NCBI GenBank assembly: GCA_018262195.1
Contig: JAGTRS010000012.1
Coordinates: 18,102-82,101 of the forward strand
Source of the DNA: Pseudomonadota bacterium
GTDB taxonomy: Bacteria > Pseudomonadota > Gammaproteobacteria > Burkholderiales > Rhodocyclaceae
DNA: 64,000 nucleotides
Direction of reading: 5' to 3'
Numbering within the stretch: position 1 is the stretch's first letter; each line of letters begins with the position of its first letter. Below the pieces are notes generated by a model. That model was given only the letters and a program-made list of their open reading frames with translations, had not been told where the DNA came from and did no database searches. Below, piece after piece: positions 36,204 to 45,424 of this stretch. Position numbers and translations under genes: made by a program.

Positions 36204-36587
36204 TTAGGCGCGCTGGATCAATTCGATCTTGTAGCCGTCCGGATCTTCGACAAAGGCGATGATCGTGCTGCCATGTTTCATCGGGCCGGCTTCACGGATC
36301 ACCTTGCCGCCGCGCGCCTTGATCTCGGTGCAGGCTGATGCCGCATCCGGCACGGCCAGGGCGACGTGGCCGTAGCCGTTGCCGAGTTCGTAGGCCGGCG
36401 TGTCCCAGTTGTGGGTCAGTTCGAGTACGGCTTCCTTGTCTTCCGGGCCGTAGCCGACGAAGGCCAGCGTAAAGCGGCCTTCGGGGTAATCCTGGCGGCG
36501 AATTAGCTGCATGCCGAGGATTTCGGTGTAGAAAGCAATCGATTTGTCGAGATCGCCGACGCGGATCATGGTGTGCAGAATGCGCAT
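36204..36587 (-). CDS. gloA: lactoylglutathione lyase (glyoxalase I)
   Basis: Metalloenzyme converting the methylglyoxal-glutathione hemithioacetal to S-lactoylglutathione. The 127-residue protein has both halves of the VOC fold: [20 protein letters not shown] (metal His 5), [18 protein letters not shown] (Glu), GYGHVALAV (His) and [13 protein letters not shown] (Glu). AAGGAAA precedes the ATG. It stands 10 nt after the YgjP-like gene and may be co-transcribed. Confidence 0.95.
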   Translation of the reverse strand: MRILHTMIRVGDLDKSIAFYTEILGMQLIRRQDYPEGRFTLAFVGYGPEDKEAVLELTHNWDTPAYELGNGYGHVALAVPDAASACTEIKARGGKVIREAGPMKHGSTIIAFVEDPDGYKIELIQRA

Positions 36588-36597
36588 GCTGTTTCCT

Positions 36598-37320
36598 TTA
36601 GAGATGCGGTATTTGCCGGGCCAAGCGGCGCAGTTCGAGGCGGCGCGCTTTCCAGTCCGGGCAGAGTTGTTCCACCACAGACCAGAAGCGCGGGCTGTGG
36701 TTCATTTCCTTGAGGTGTGCCAGTTCATGGCAGACAACATAATCGACAACGTTCAGCGGCATCAGCACCAGGCGCCAGTTCAGCGAGATGTCGCCACGGT
36801 GATTGCAGCTACCCCAGCGGGTACGGGCCGATGAAAGCCGCAAGGGGGGCGTGCTGGCGGTGCCGAGTTGGGGGGCGTAAATTCTGAGCCGTTCGGTAAA
36901 CACGGCCCGCGCTTTCTCGCGCAGGGCCTTCTCAAGCAGTGCGTTGAGATCGCCGGCGCTGGCCGGGTGAAGGTAGAGTGTGCCGGGGCCGAATTGCCAG
37001 CGGGCACGGCCAATGGTGGTGAGCGCAAGGGTCAGCGGCTCGCCCAATACGGAAATGACCGTACCGTCGGCAATTGCCAGCTTGCCGGGGGTAGGGTGGT
37101 CGCGCCAAGTGGCTAGCTTGTCGAGCACCCACTCGCCATGCTGGTGAATCAGTTTTTCGATGTCGCCAATCCGAGCACGGGTCGGGGCGCCGACCCGCAG
37201 GCCGCGATGGTCGATGGTCAGGCCGATTGTGCGTCGCTGGCTGCGCCGCAATTGATACGCAACGTCCGCACCGGCAATGGCGATGCGGTGGCTTGTTTCA
37301 GGTGGCGTTATGCTGGGCAT
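36598..37320 (-). CDS. YgjP-like (DUF45, SprT-type) metallopeptidase
   Basis: 240-residue putative zinc metallopeptidase. The HExxH-type site is [19 protein letters not shown], preceded by the family signature [20 protein letters not shown] and an N-terminal [17 protein letters not shown] strand region. The physiological substrate is unknown. Its ATG lies inside the end of plsC (23-nt overlap), showing tight coupling. Length is typical for the family. Confidence 0.87.
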   Translation of the reverse strand: MPSITPPETSHRIAIAGADVAYQLRRSQRRTIGLTIDHRGLRVGAPTRARIGDIEKLIHQHGEWVLDKLATWRDHPTPGKLAIADGTVISVLGEPLTLALTTIGRARWQFGPGTLYLHPASAGDLNALLEKALREKARAVFTERLRIYAPQLGTASTPPLRLSSARTRWGSCNHRGDISLNWRLVLMPLNVVDYVVCHELAHLKEMNHSPRFWSVVEQLCPDWKARRLELRRLARQIPHL

Positions 37321-38050
37321 CCGAGTAACGGTGCGGCGAGATGCGGTGCATCTCGTCTTCGATCCATGCTTCGGCCTTCTGGTTGACCTCGGCTTCGGTC
37401 ATGCCGGTGGCGTCGAAGGCCGGGCCAATACTGACGGTGATGGTGCCCGGCGTTTTCAGGAAAGCCTGGCGCGGCCAGAGTTCGCCGGCGTCGTGGGCGA
37501 TCGGTACGACCTTGCAGCCAACCCGGGTGGCAAGATAGGCGCCGCCTGGCTTGTAGCGTTTCTTGTGGCCTGGCGCGACGCGTGTGCCTTCCGGGAAGAG
37601 GATGACATAGAAGCCCTGTTGTAGCCGTTCGCGGCCTTGGGTGACGACCTGGTCAAGCGCATCCTTGCCGGCAGCGCGGTCGATGGAAATCATCTTCATG
37701 GCGGCCAGGCCCCAGCCGACCAGCGGTACCTTGAGCAATTCCTTCTTGAGTACGAAAACGCAGTAGGCACCATGCGGCACGTAGTCCTGCAGCGTCATGG
37801 TTTCCCAGGCCGACTGGTGCTTGGCGAGAATGACGCAAGGTTCCTGCGGCATGTTTTCCAGGCCGATGACCTTCGGACGAATGCCGAGAATGTTCTCGAC
37901 ACCGAACTGAATGCCGAGGCGCCACAGTTTGCCGAAGCGGTAGCCCCAGAGGCCGCGCAAGACCAGTGCAGCGACGACGACGAGCGGTGCGGTCAGGATG
38001 GACCAGACCAAGGCGTAGGCCATGAAGACGCTGGAGCGCAGGGTTTTCAT
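37298..38050 (-). CDS. plsC: 1-acyl-sn-glycerol-3-phosphate acyltransferase (PlsC family)
   Basis: Membrane-associated acyltransferase making phosphatidic acid. The 250-residue protein has an N-terminal hydrophobic span (about 9-33) and the acyltransferase motifs KHQSAWETM (HX4D-like, with E in place of D) and FPEGTRVAPG. Overlaps gmhB by ATGA. A gmhB-plsC-YgjP-gloA row behind glyQS is a common betaproteobacterial arrangement. Confidence 0.88.
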   Translation of the reverse strand: MKTLRSSVFMAYALVWSILTAPLVVVAALVLRGLWGYRFGKLWRLGIQFGVENILGIRPKVIGLENMPQEPCVILAKHQSAWETMTLQDYVPHGAYCVFVLKKELLKVPLVGWGLAAMKMISIDRAAGKDALDQVVTQGRERLQQGFYVILFPEGTRVAPGHKKRYKPGGAYLATRVGCKVVPIAHDAGELWPRQAFLKTPGTITVSIGPAFDATGMTEAEVNQKAEAWIEDEMHRISPHRYSDAQHNAT

Positions 38051-38607
38051 GGCGTTGTTTCCTTGAGGATGGAATCGACGGCGGCCGAAAGGTCGCGAAA
38101 CTCCAGCGTGCCTTCCGGCAGATCACCTTCTGACTTGGTTTTTTCGCCCTTGCCGGTCAGCACCAGCATCGGCAAACAACCGACGGCGGCACAGGCCTGC
38201 AGATCGCGCAGCGAGTCGCCTATGGCGGGAACGCCCTTGAGCTCGACATTCAGCGTTTCCGAAATGCGCTTGAACATGCCGGGTTTAGGCTTCCGACAGT
38301 CACACTTTGAGTCGGCCGCGTGCGGGCAGTAGAAAATTGCATCGATCCGGCCGCCCAAGGCCACCACGGCCTTGTGCATCTTGGTGTGGATCTGGTTCAG
38401 GGTTTCCATGTCGAACAGGCCACGCCCGACGCCCGACTGATTGGTCGCGACGACCACCTTGTAACCACTCTGGCTGAGGCGGGCGATGGCTTCCAGGCTG
38501 CCCGGGATCGGCTTCCACTCGGCCGGGTTCTTGATGAACTGGGCGGAATCGAAGTTGATGACGCCGTCGCGGTCGAGAATGACAAGTTTCGTGGGCATGG
38601 CGGCCAT
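38047..38607 (-). CDS. gmhB: D-glycero-beta-D-manno-heptose-1,7-bisphosphate 7-phosphatase
   Basis: HAD-type phosphatase in ADP-heptose synthesis for LPS core. The 186-residue protein has the nucleophile motif ILDRDGVINFDS, VVATNQSGVGRG (motif II with the GmhB loop), the zinc-binding cysteine loop CPHAADSKCDCRKPKPG and AIGDSLRDLQAC. The ATG at 38607 or the one at 38598 may be used. It lies 7 nt after glyS and is coupled to plsC. Confidence 0.92.
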   Translation of the reverse strand: MAAMPTKLVILDRDGVINFDSAQFIKNPAEWKPIPGSLEAIARLSQSGYKVVVATNQSGVGRGLFDMETLNQIHTKMHKAVVALGGRIDAIFYCPHAADSKCDCRKPKPGMFKRISETLNVELKGVPAIGDSLRDLQACAAVGCLPMLVLTGKGEKTKSEGDLPEGTLEFRDLSAAVDSILKETTP

Positions 38608-38614
38608 CCCTTGC

Positions 38615-40723
38615 TTAGGCGGAAAGCTTGGAAATATCGGCGACCTGGTTCATCGCCACATGCAGCTTGGCCAGCAGGCCGAGGCGGTTGGCACGCAGGG
38701 CTGGATCGTCGGCATTGACCATGACGCCGTCGAAGAAACTGTCGACCGGCGCTCGCAACGCGGCCAGCGCCTGCAGTGACTCGGTGTAGTCGCCGGTGAC
38801 GAAGGCCGCATCGGCCTGCGGTACGACCTCCACGAGCGCGTCGTGCAGGGCGATTTCAGGAGCTTCCTTGAGAAGGGCGCTATCAACCGTCGGCTCGACA
38901 GGGTTTTCGACCTTCTTCAGGATATTGCTGACCCGCTTGTTGGCAGCAGCCAGGGCGGCGGATTCCGGCAGGGCGGCGAAGGCGCGCACGGCGGCAAGGC
39001 GCTTCGGGATGTCGCCCAGACGTTGCGGCCGCTGCGACACTACCGCATCGACTTCCTGCGCCGTGTAACCCTGCTCGCGCAGGCTACCGGCCAGCCGGTC
39101 GTAAATGAAGTCGGCCAGCGCGGCCTCGGCTGGTTTGAAACCGTCGACCGAGGCGAATGGGGCGGCGGCGGTTTGCAGCAGTTGATCCAGCGGCAGGGCG
39201 AGATCACCTTCGCTCAGCATGCGGATGACGCCGAGGGCGTGGCGGCGTAGCGCGAACGGGTCGCGGTCGCCGGTCGGAATCTGGCCGATGCCGAACATGC
39301 CAACCAGCGTTTCCAGCTTGTCGGCCAGCGCCACGACGGTGCCGACCTGGCCTCGCGGCAAGGTGTCGCCGGCGAAACGCGGCTTGTAGTGGTCTTCGAC
39401 GGCGTCGGCTACATCGGCGTTGAGGCCGTCATGCAGGGCGTAGTAGCGGCCCATGGTGCCCTGCAACTCCGGGAATTCGCCGACCATGTCGGTCAGCAGA
39501 TCGGCCTTGGCCAGGACGGCTGCCTGTTCGGCGTGCAGCGCGAGCGCTTCGCCGCCGAGCGACTGGCCGATGGTGCGGGCAATTGCGGCGACGCGCTGCA
39601 TGCGCTCGCCCTGAGTGCCCAGCTTGTTGTGATAGACGACCTTGGACAGTCCGATGACGCGGGATTCCAGCGATTTCTTGCGATCCTGGTCGAAGAAGAA
39701 CTTGGCATCCGCCAGACGCGGGCGGACGACGCGCTCGTTGCCGCCGATCACGGCGGAAGCGTCTTCCGGGCTGATGTTGCTGACGACGAGGAACTTGTTG
39801 GTCAGCTTGCCGGCCGCATCGAGCAGCGGGAAGTACTTCTGGTTGGCCTTCATGGTCAGGATCAGGCATTCCTGCGGCACGGCGAGGAATTCTTCTTCGA
39901 ACTGGCCGATCAGGACATTCGGGCGCTCGACCAGTGCGGTCACTTCGTCGAGCAGCGCGTCGTCGTCGATCGGCTTGCCGCCGGCCTTGGCGGCAGCAGC
40001 TGCAAGCTGGCGGGCGATTTCGGCACGACGCTCGGCGAAGGAGGCGATGACAGCGCCGTCGGTAGCGAGCTTGGTGGCGTATTCGTCGGCGTTGGCGAAA
40101 ACGACCGGATCAACGGCAGCTTCAAAACGGTGACCATGCGTTTCGCGGCCGGAAGTCAGACCAAGGATGGCGAGCGGCACAACATCGCTGCCGTGCAGGG
40201 CAACGAGGCCATGCGCCGGGCGCACGAAATTGACGCTGCTCCAGCCGTCCTGCAGCTGGTAGCTCATGACCTTGGGGATGGGCAGCGCAGCGAGGGCGGC
40301 TTCGAGCGCCTTCTGCAGGCCTTCGGACAGCGTGGAACCCTTGGCCAGGCTTTCATAGAACAGCACGTCAGCCTTGCCGTCATTTTCGCGGCGCAGGTTG
40401 GGCACGCATGAAGCGTCGGCGCCGAGTGCGGCCAGTTTCTTGAGCAGGGCCGGCGTGGCGTTGCCGGCAGCGTCGAGGCCAACGGCGACCGGCATGAGTT
40501 TCTGGACCACCGGCTTGTCGGCGGCGACGGCAGCGACTTCGGTGACGTGGGCAGCCAGGCGGCGCGGCGACGCGTAGGCGGTGACGACGGCGCCATCGGT
40601 GGTCAGGCCGTCTTTCTTCAGTGCGGCAGCCAGTGTCTGGGCAAACACTTCGCCCAGCTTCTTGAGCGCCTTGGGCGGCAGTTCTTCAACAAACAGTTCA
40701 ACGAGCAGATTTTTTGACGACAT
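38615..40723 (-). CDS. glyS: glycyl-tRNA synthetase beta subunit
   Basis: Large subunit of the alpha2beta2 glycyl-tRNA synthetase, binding tRNA-Gly. 702 residues, typical length; begins LLVELFVEELPPKALK and contains ETHGHRF, KANQKYFPLLD and the C-terminal DALRR-type anticodon region (FFDGVMVNADDPALRANRLG). It starts one base after the glyQ stop. Confidence 0.96.
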   Translation of the reverse strand: MSSKNLLVELFVEELPPKALKKLGEVFAQTLAAALKKDGLTTDGAVVTAYASPRRLAAHVTEVAAVAADKPVVQKLMPVAVGLDAAGNATPALLKKLAALGADASCVPNLRRENDGKADVLFYESLAKGSTLSEGLQKALEAALAALPIPKVMSYQLQDGWSSVNFVRPAHGLVALHGSDVVPLAILGLTSGRETHGHRFEAAVDPVVFANADEYATKLATDGAVIASFAERRAEIARQLAAAAAKAGGKPIDDDALLDEVTALVERPNVLIGQFEEEFLAVPQECLILTMKANQKYFPLLDAAGKLTNKFLVVSNISPEDASAVIGGNERVVRPRLADAKFFFDQDRKKSLESRVIGLSKVVYHNKLGTQGERMQRVAAIARTIGQSLGGEALALHAEQAAVLAKADLLTDMVGEFPELQGTMGRYYALHDGLNADVADAVEDHYKPRFAGDTLPRGQVGTVVALADKLETLVGMFGIGQIPTGDRDPFALRRHALGVIRMLSEGDLALPLDQLLQTAAAPFASVDGFKPAEAALADFIYDRLAGSLREQGYTAQEVDAVVSQRPQRLGDIPKRLAAVRAFAALPESAALAAANKRVSNILKKVENPVEPTVDSALLKEAPEIALHDALVEVVPQADAAFVTGDYTESLQALAALRAPVDSFFDGVMVNADDPALRANRLGLLAKLHVAMNQVADISKLSA

Positions 40724-40724
40724 A

Positions 40725-41669
40725 TCAGGCAGCTTTCTTTGCGTTCTGTTCTTCCAGCTTGGCCAGCACTTCGGCGGCCCATTCCTTCGGCGCCATCGGG
40801 AAGCCGAGGCGGGCGCGGGAATCGAGGTAGGCTTGCGCCACGGCGCGGGCCAGGTTGCGGATTCGGCCGATGTAGGCGGCGCGCTCGGTGACCGAGATAG
40901 CTCCGCGGGCGTCGAGCAGGTTGAAGGTGTGGGCGGCTTTCAGAACTTGCTCGTAGGCGGGCAAGGCCAGCTGGTTGCCCATCAGGTGCACAGCGGTTTC
41001 TTCATGCTTGCCGAAGGCGTGGAACAGGAAGTCGACGTTGCTGTGCTCGAAGTTATAGGCCGACTGCTCGACTTCGTTCTGGTGATAGACGTCGCCGTAG
41101 GTCAGGCCTTCGGTCCACGTCAGGTCGAAAACGTTCTCGACGCCCTGCAGATACATGGCCAGACGTTCGATGCCGTAGGTGATTTCGCCGGTGATCGGTT
41201 TGCAGTCGATGCCGCCGACCTGCTGGAAGTAGGTGAATTGCGTCACTTCCATGCCGTTCATCCAGACTTCCCAACCAAGGCCCCAGGCGCCCAGCGTCGG
41301 GTTTTCCCAGTCGTCTTCAACGAATCGGACATCGTTTTTCTTGAGGTCGAAGCCAAGCGCTTCGAGCGAGCCGAGGTAAAGCTCAAGAATGTTGTCTGGT
41401 GCGGGTTTCAGAACGACCTGGTACTGGTAGTAGTGCTGCATCCGGTTCGGGTTTTCGCCGTAACGACCATCCTTCGGGCGGCGCGACGGCTGCACGTAGG
41501 CCGCTTTCCAGGGTTCCGGGCCGATGGCGCGCAGGAAGGTGGCAGTGTGGCTGGTACCGGCGCCGACTTCCATGTCGTAGGGCTGAAGCAGGGCGCAGCC
41601 CTTGTCGCTCCAGTATTGCTGCAGGCGCAGGATGATTTCCTGAAAGCTCGGTTTTTTGGTGGTGCTCAT
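40725..41669 (-). CDS. glyQ: glycyl-tRNA synthetase alpha subunit
   Basis: Catalytic class II synthetase subunit, 314 residues. Motifs: [20 protein letters not shown] at the start, [35 protein letters not shown] and [10 protein letters not shown]. An in-frame TTG at 41678 could add three residues; the ATG at 41669 is preferred. Operon glyQ-glyS-gmhB-plsC is likely. Confidence 0.96.
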   Translation of the reverse strand: MSTTKKPSFQEIILRLQQYWSDKGCALLQPYDMEVGAGTSHTATFLRAIGPEPWKAAYVQPSRRPKDGRYGENPNRMQHYYQYQVVLKPAPDNILELYLGSLEALGFDLKKNDVRFVEDDWENPTLGAWGLGWEVWMNGMEVTQFTYFQQVGGIDCKPITGEITYGIERLAMYLQGVENVFDLTWTEGLTYGDVYHQNEVEQSAYNFEHSNVDFLFHAFGKHEETAVHLMGNQLALPAYEQVLKAAHTFNLLDARGAISVTERAAYIGRIRNLARAVAQAYLDSRARLGFPMAPKEWAAEVLAKLEEQNAKKAA

Positions 41670-41788
41670 CGGATGCAATCGGTGATGTTCGGAGACTCAT
41701 GATTTTACTTGCTTTTGCCACGGATGGCGCGGAACGAAGGCTGGGGCATACTGTCTGCAACATGTGTGGATAAATAACGGGAATAACG

Positions 41789-42340
41789 ATGCCGGATACG
41801 ATGACTACGCAAAAAACCACGCTGGCCGGAGGCTGCTTCTGGTGCACCGAGGCGGCTTTCGAGCAACTTGATGGCGTGATTTCGGTGCTGCCTGGCTATA
41901 TGGGCGGGCACGACCCGCAGCCGACCTATGAATCTGTATGCCGGGGCGACAGTGGCCACGCCGAAGTCGTGCAGATCGAGTTCGATCCGGCGAAGATTGA
42001 TTTTGAGACGCTGCTGACGGCCTTTTTCACAATTCACGACCCGACCACCTTGAATCGGCAGGGCCATGACGCAGGCACGCAATACCGCTCGGCCATTTTC
42101 TGCCACGATGCCAGCCAACAGGCACTGGCGCAGGCCATGATCGCCCGCCTTAACGGCGATGGTGTCTGGAGTTCGCCCATCGTCACCGAGGTTACCCCGG
42201 CCTCGACATTCTTCGTTGCCGAGGAATATCACCACCAGTATTTCCGGCGTAATCCACATCAGGGTTATTGCATGGCGGTGGTGGCCCCCAAGGCTCAGAA
42301 ACTGCGCAAGGTATTTGCCGATCGCCTGAAGCCGGCGTGA
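41789..42340 (+). CDS. msrA: peptide methionine-S-sulfoxide reductase MsrA
   Basis: Repairs methionine-S-sulfoxide. The 183-residue protein has the catalytic GGCFWCTEAAF motif (Cys 17), then GYMGGHDPQPTYESVCRGDSGHAEVVQ and FWTIHDPTT-like FFTIHDPTTLNRQG, and DAGTQYRSAIF. A distal resolving Cys is seen only in GYCMAVV near the C-terminus. It is divergent from glyQ. Confidence 0.95.
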   Translation: MPDTMTTQKTTLAGGCFWCTEAAFEQLDGVISVLPGYMGGHDPQPTYESVCRGDSGHAEVVQIEFDPAKIDFETLLTAFFTIHDPTTLNRQGHDAGTQYRSAIFCHDASQQALAQAMIARLNGDGVWSSPIVTEVTPASTFFVAEEYHHQYFRRNPHQGYCMAVVAPKAQKLRKVFADRLKPA

Positions 42341-42492
42341 GTCAACCTGACGGTCAGCGGGGAAAAATCGCAAAAATTGAAATGGCCGAGAACCGGCGAT
42401 CTGAACCGCTTTCCGGGCAGCTTTTGCAAAAGGACGATGGGATTTCTGTTGCGGCAATGCAACACAAATAGTCTGTTGCCACCGACCGCAGA

Positions 42493-42521
42493 TTGACAAT
42501 ATCTATATAAATCAATATAGT
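42493..42521 (+). promoter_or_regulatory. strong sigma70 promoter of the lytic transglycosylase gene
   Basis: TTGACA (42493-42498), 17-bp AT-rich spacer, TATAGT (42516-42521). The start of transcription near 42528 leaves a leader of about 150 nt. Confidence 0.8.
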
Positions 42522-42528
42522 GGAATCA

Positions 42529-42545
42529 ATGCTGCGGTGCAGCAT
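42529..42545 (+). repeat. 5'-terminal stem-loop of the transglycosylase mRNA
   Basis: ATGCTGC/GCAGCAT with a GGT loop begins at about the predicted first transcribed base. Further downstream CGCGG/CCGCG (near 42554-42579) also pairs, so the leader is structured. Confidence 0.55.
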
Positions 42546-42681
42546 CGGTCGTCGCGGTAAATCACATTATTTGGCCGCGATCTCCAGTGATCCCATTCCG
42601 GGGCCTGGCCGATGTCGTACCCCCTGTAACCGTTCGCTGTCGAGGAAGCTTCTTGGCAGTGGCAACAGTGAAGGAGGTCGC

Positions 42682-43413
42682 ATGTTTACCTCAACAGTTT
42701 TTCCCTCATCGATGTTGCGGCTTTCTGCTGCTGCGTCCTCAATGTTCCAGAAGTTCCTGATGTTGGCCGGCGTGTTTTTCGTGCTGGCTCTGGTCGGCGT
42801 CCAGAGTGGCAATCCCACCATGCTTGGCGGCCTGAAATCGCTGATGCCGGCGAGCGAAGCAGTCTCGCTCGATGACGAACTGGCGGTAGAAGATATCGAC
42901 CCCGCTACCGAGACCCTCAGTGCCCGCATGCGCGGTGCGATGGATTATGTTTCCCGCCGATATCGCGTGGCGCCGGATGCCCTCGAACCTATTTTTGCCA
43001 CGGCCCAGGCCACCGGCCGACAATTGCATCTCGACCCGCTGCTGATCATCGCCGTCATTGGTATCGAATCGCGCTTCAACCCGTTCTCGGAAAGCGTCGT
43101 TGGTGCCAAGGGGCTGATGCAGGTCATGCCCCGTTTTCATCAGGACAAGTTGCCGGAGGATGCCGATCAGGCAGCCTTCCTCAATCCGGTGATCAATGTC
43201 CAGGTCGGGGCCAAGGTCCTGCAGGAATCGATCCGTCGCAACGGAGGGCTGGAAAGCGGCCTGCAGCAGTTCGGCGGGGCGACCAGCGATCCGGACCGGC
43301 GCTACGCCAGCAAGGTGCTGGCCGAAAAGCAGCGTCTTGAACAGGCCGTCCAGCACCTGCGTGCCAGCCGTAACACCCAGGCTGCCGTGGCTGGCGCCAG
43401 CAAGGCCGGTTAA
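42682..43413 (+). CDS. membrane-anchored lytic transglycosylase (SLT domain)
   Basis: Cleaves peptidoglycan glycan strands. The start is fixed by a perfect GGAGG 4 nt before the ATG at 42682; the upstream open frame is leader. The 243-residue protein has an N-terminal membrane helix (FQKFLMLAGVFFVLALVGVQ) and an SLT domain with the catalytic Glu in IGIESRFNPFSESVVGAKGLMQ, then VMPRFHQ and NVQVGAKVLQESI. The final 30 residues are low-complexity. It is a single gene behind its own promoter. Confidence 0.9.
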   Translation: MFTSTVFPSSMLRLSAAASSMFQKFLMLAGVFFVLALVGVQSGNPTMLGGLKSLMPASEAVSLDDELAVEDIDPATETLSARMRGAMDYVSRRYRVAPDALEPIFATAQATGRQLHLDPLLIIAVIGIESRFNPFSESVVGAKGLMQVMPRFHQDKLPEDADQAAFLNPVINVQVGAKVLQESIRRNGGLESGLQQFGGATSDPDRRYASKVLAEKQRLEQAVQHLRASRNTQAAVAGASKAG

Positions 43414-43421
43414 GGGCCTGC

Positions 43422-43437
43422 GCCCGCTTCGGCGGGC
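43422..43437. terminator. TTCG-loop hairpin between convergent genes
   Basis: GCCCGC-TTCG-GCGGGC lies between the transglycosylase stop and the hydrolase stop. It is very stable but has no T-run on either strand. Confidence 0.45.
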
Positions 43438-43443
43438 TGGAAC

Positions 43444-44295
43444 TTAAAGCCCGTTGGCTGGCAGGTCGTCGTCGATGAAGGCGACCAGTTCGCGAACGAA
43501 GCGTTCGCGCTGCCACTGGTGCGGCGAATGGTCGGTGCCCTCATAAATGCGCAGCACGGCGTTCGGGATGTTGTCGGCGACGTATTGCGCTGTCGACGAG
43601 TGGTAGAAATTGCTTTCGCCGCCGTAGACCAGCAGGGTCGGTAGCGGAATGTTGGCCAGCACGTCGCGATAGTCGGCGGCGGTCAGGCTCAGCCAGCAGT
43701 TGATCAGCGGCTCCGGGTTCTGGGCCTGTAGTGCGGCGCGCGAGCGTTGCCAGCCTGAGGCATTCTGCAGGTACTTCTCCTCGGCCCGCTTGTTCAAGCC
43801 GTGCGCCGTCAATTTCAGCACGCCCTCGGCAAAATCGTCGCGCAGCCAGGACACCAGCTCGTCGTTACGGTCGACGCCAAAATCCCCGTAAATCCCGTGT
43901 TCCCAGTCGTCGGCCGTCAGCAGCCTGGGCGACTGGTCGATCAGGCACAGCTTGCCGAGGCCGTGCGTGCCGTGGTCGCGCAGGTATTGCCACAGCGTCA
44001 GCGCGCCCATTGAGTGGCCAACGGCGGTGGCATCGTGCAGGCCGTAGTGGTCAATCAGATTTTTCAGGTCACGTGCCATGCGCTCGACGGTGGCCGAGCC
44101 GGGGTGGCCAAGCGTGTGGCCGCCATGACCGCGCGCATCCCAGCGAAAGACGCGATGATGGGCGTTCAGTTCGCCCAGGAAGGGGAACCATTCCTGGCTG
44201 CTTGACGTCCAGCCATGGAGCAGGATCAGCGGCGACCCCTCGCCGGAAATCCGGACGTGGATCTTCTCGCCATCTTCGGCCACGAAATGGGTCAT
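43444..44295 (-). CDS. alpha/beta-fold hydrolase
   Basis: 283-residue hydrolase of unknown substrate. Oxyanion region LILLHGWTSSSQEW, nucleophile elbow AVGHSMGALT (Ser), acid in LLVYGGESNF region and catalytic His in GTDHSPHQW. It diverges from the MBL-fold gene across a 61-base promoter gap. Confidence 0.88.
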   Translation of the reverse strand: MTHFVAEDGEKIHVRISGEGSPLILLHGWTSSSQEWFPFLGELNAHHRVFRWDARGHGGHTLGHPGSATVERMARDLKNLIDHYGLHDATAVGHSMGALTLWQYLRDHGTHGLGKLCLIDQSPRLLTADDWEHGIYGDFGVDRNDELVSWLRDDFAEGVLKLTAHGLNKRAEEKYLQNASGWQRSRAALQAQNPEPLINCWLSLTAADYRDVLANIPLPTLLVYGGESNFYHSSTAQYVADNIPNAVLRIYEGTDHSPHQWQRERFVRELVAFIDDDLPANGL

Positions 44296-44305
44296 CGCTC
44301 AACTC

Positions 44306-44333
44306 TTTGAAATCGCAAGGCCGCCAGTATAAT
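44306..44333 (+). promoter_or_regulatory. promoter of the MBL-fold gene
   Basis: TTTGAA (44306-44311), a 16-bp spacer and a perfect TATAAT (44328-44333), about 30 bases before the start codon. Confidence 0.5.
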
Positions 44334-44362
44334 CGCCGGCGTCAATACGGAGGAGTATGGAA

Positions 44363-45307
44363 ATGTTCGACTGGAGAGACTACGGCAACGGCATCATCGC
44401 TTTCGACGCCGGCTACGTGCGCCCGATCCTGGCCGCGATCCACATGATCGTCGACGATGGCCGCGTCGCCTTCATCGACACCGGCAGCAACGACTCGCTG
44501 CCCAATGTGCTGGAAGCGCTGAACAAGGTCGGCCTGGGGCGCGAGGCAGTCGATTACGTCATCCTGACTCACATCCACCTCGACCATGCCGGTGGCGCCG
44601 GTGCGCTGATGCGCGAATTCCCCAATGCCAAGCTGGTTGTGCATCCACGCGGTTCGCGCCACATGGCCGAACCTTCCAAGCTGGTCGCCGGCGTTACCGC
44701 CGTCTACGGCAAGGAATATGTCGACACCGTTTACGGCAACATCCTGCCCATACCGGCCGAGCGCATCATCGACGCCCACGAAGGCCTGACCCTGCAACTA
44801 GGCAGCAGCGAACTGCTCTGCATCGACACGCCGGGACACGCCAAACACCACATCTGCATCGTCGACCAGAAGGCCAATGCCATCTTCACCGGCGACATGT
44901 TCGGGCTTTCCTACCGCGAATTCGACGTCGATGGCCGCCAGTTCATCCAGCCGACCACCAGCCCGACCCAGTTCGATCCGGCAGAAATGCGCACATCCAT
45001 TGACCGCCTGCTCGGCTACGCTCCGCAGGCCATGTATCTGACCCACTACGCGCAGGTGCATGATGTGCCGGCCCGAGGCGCCGATCTACACCGCCGCCTC
45101 GACGCCCACGTCGCCATCGCCGAAGCGCATGCCAATGACGGCGAAACGCGCCATGCCGCGACCAAGCAGGAACTCACAGCTTATCTGCTGGCTGAATTGC
45201 GCAGTCATGGCTGCACGCTGCCCGAAGGGACCATCCTTGACATCCTCGCCACCGACCTCGAACTCAACGTGCAGGGTCTGACTTGGTGGCTGGATCACCG
45301 AGGCTGA
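44363..45307 (+). CDS. MBL-fold metallohydrolase
   Basis: 314-residue beta-lactamase-fold hydrolase. Metal motif HIHLDHAGG, then HPRGSRHMAEP, DTPGHAKHHICI and TGDMFGLSYRE; C-terminal His in LTHYAQVHD. A helical C-terminal domain of about 90 residues is extra. GGAGG lies 3 nt before a first ATG (44357) and 9 nt before the ATG at 44363, which is preferred. Substrate unknown; glyoxalase II is unlikely given the longer C-terminus. Confidence 0.85.
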   Translation: MFDWRDYGNGIIAFDAGYVRPILAAIHMIVDDGRVAFIDTGSNDSLPNVLEALNKVGLGREAVDYVILTHIHLDHAGGAGALMREFPNAKLVVHPRGSRHMAEPSKLVAGVTAVYGKEYVDTVYGNILPIPAERIIDAHEGLTLQLGSSELLCIDTPGHAKHHICIVDQKANAIFTGDMFGLSYREFDVDGRQFIQPTTSPTQFDPAEMRTSIDRLLGYAPQAMYLTHYAQVHDVPARGADLHRRLDAHVAIAEAHANDGETRHAATKQELTAYLLAELRSHGCTLPEGTILDILATDLELNVQGLTWWLDHRG

Positions 45308-45400
45308 TTCGCGGTTTGCCTCGCCATGAGCGAGGTTTGATGTGCGCCTGACTCGCGAACCGGCGGCCAACCGGAAAATCTCCCGAGGTTGAAATGTCGC

Positions 45401-45424
45401 AGCCGGCTCGCGAATGAGCCGGCT
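45401..45424. repeat. hairpin at the lnt 3' end between convergent genes
   Basis: AGCCGGCTC/GAGCCGGCT (45401-45409, 45416-45424) overlaps the lnt stop. A second inverted repeat CCTCGC/GCGAGG lies near 45320-45336, and CTCGCGAA-type words recur in the 116-base gap. No T-run is present. Confidence 0.5.
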
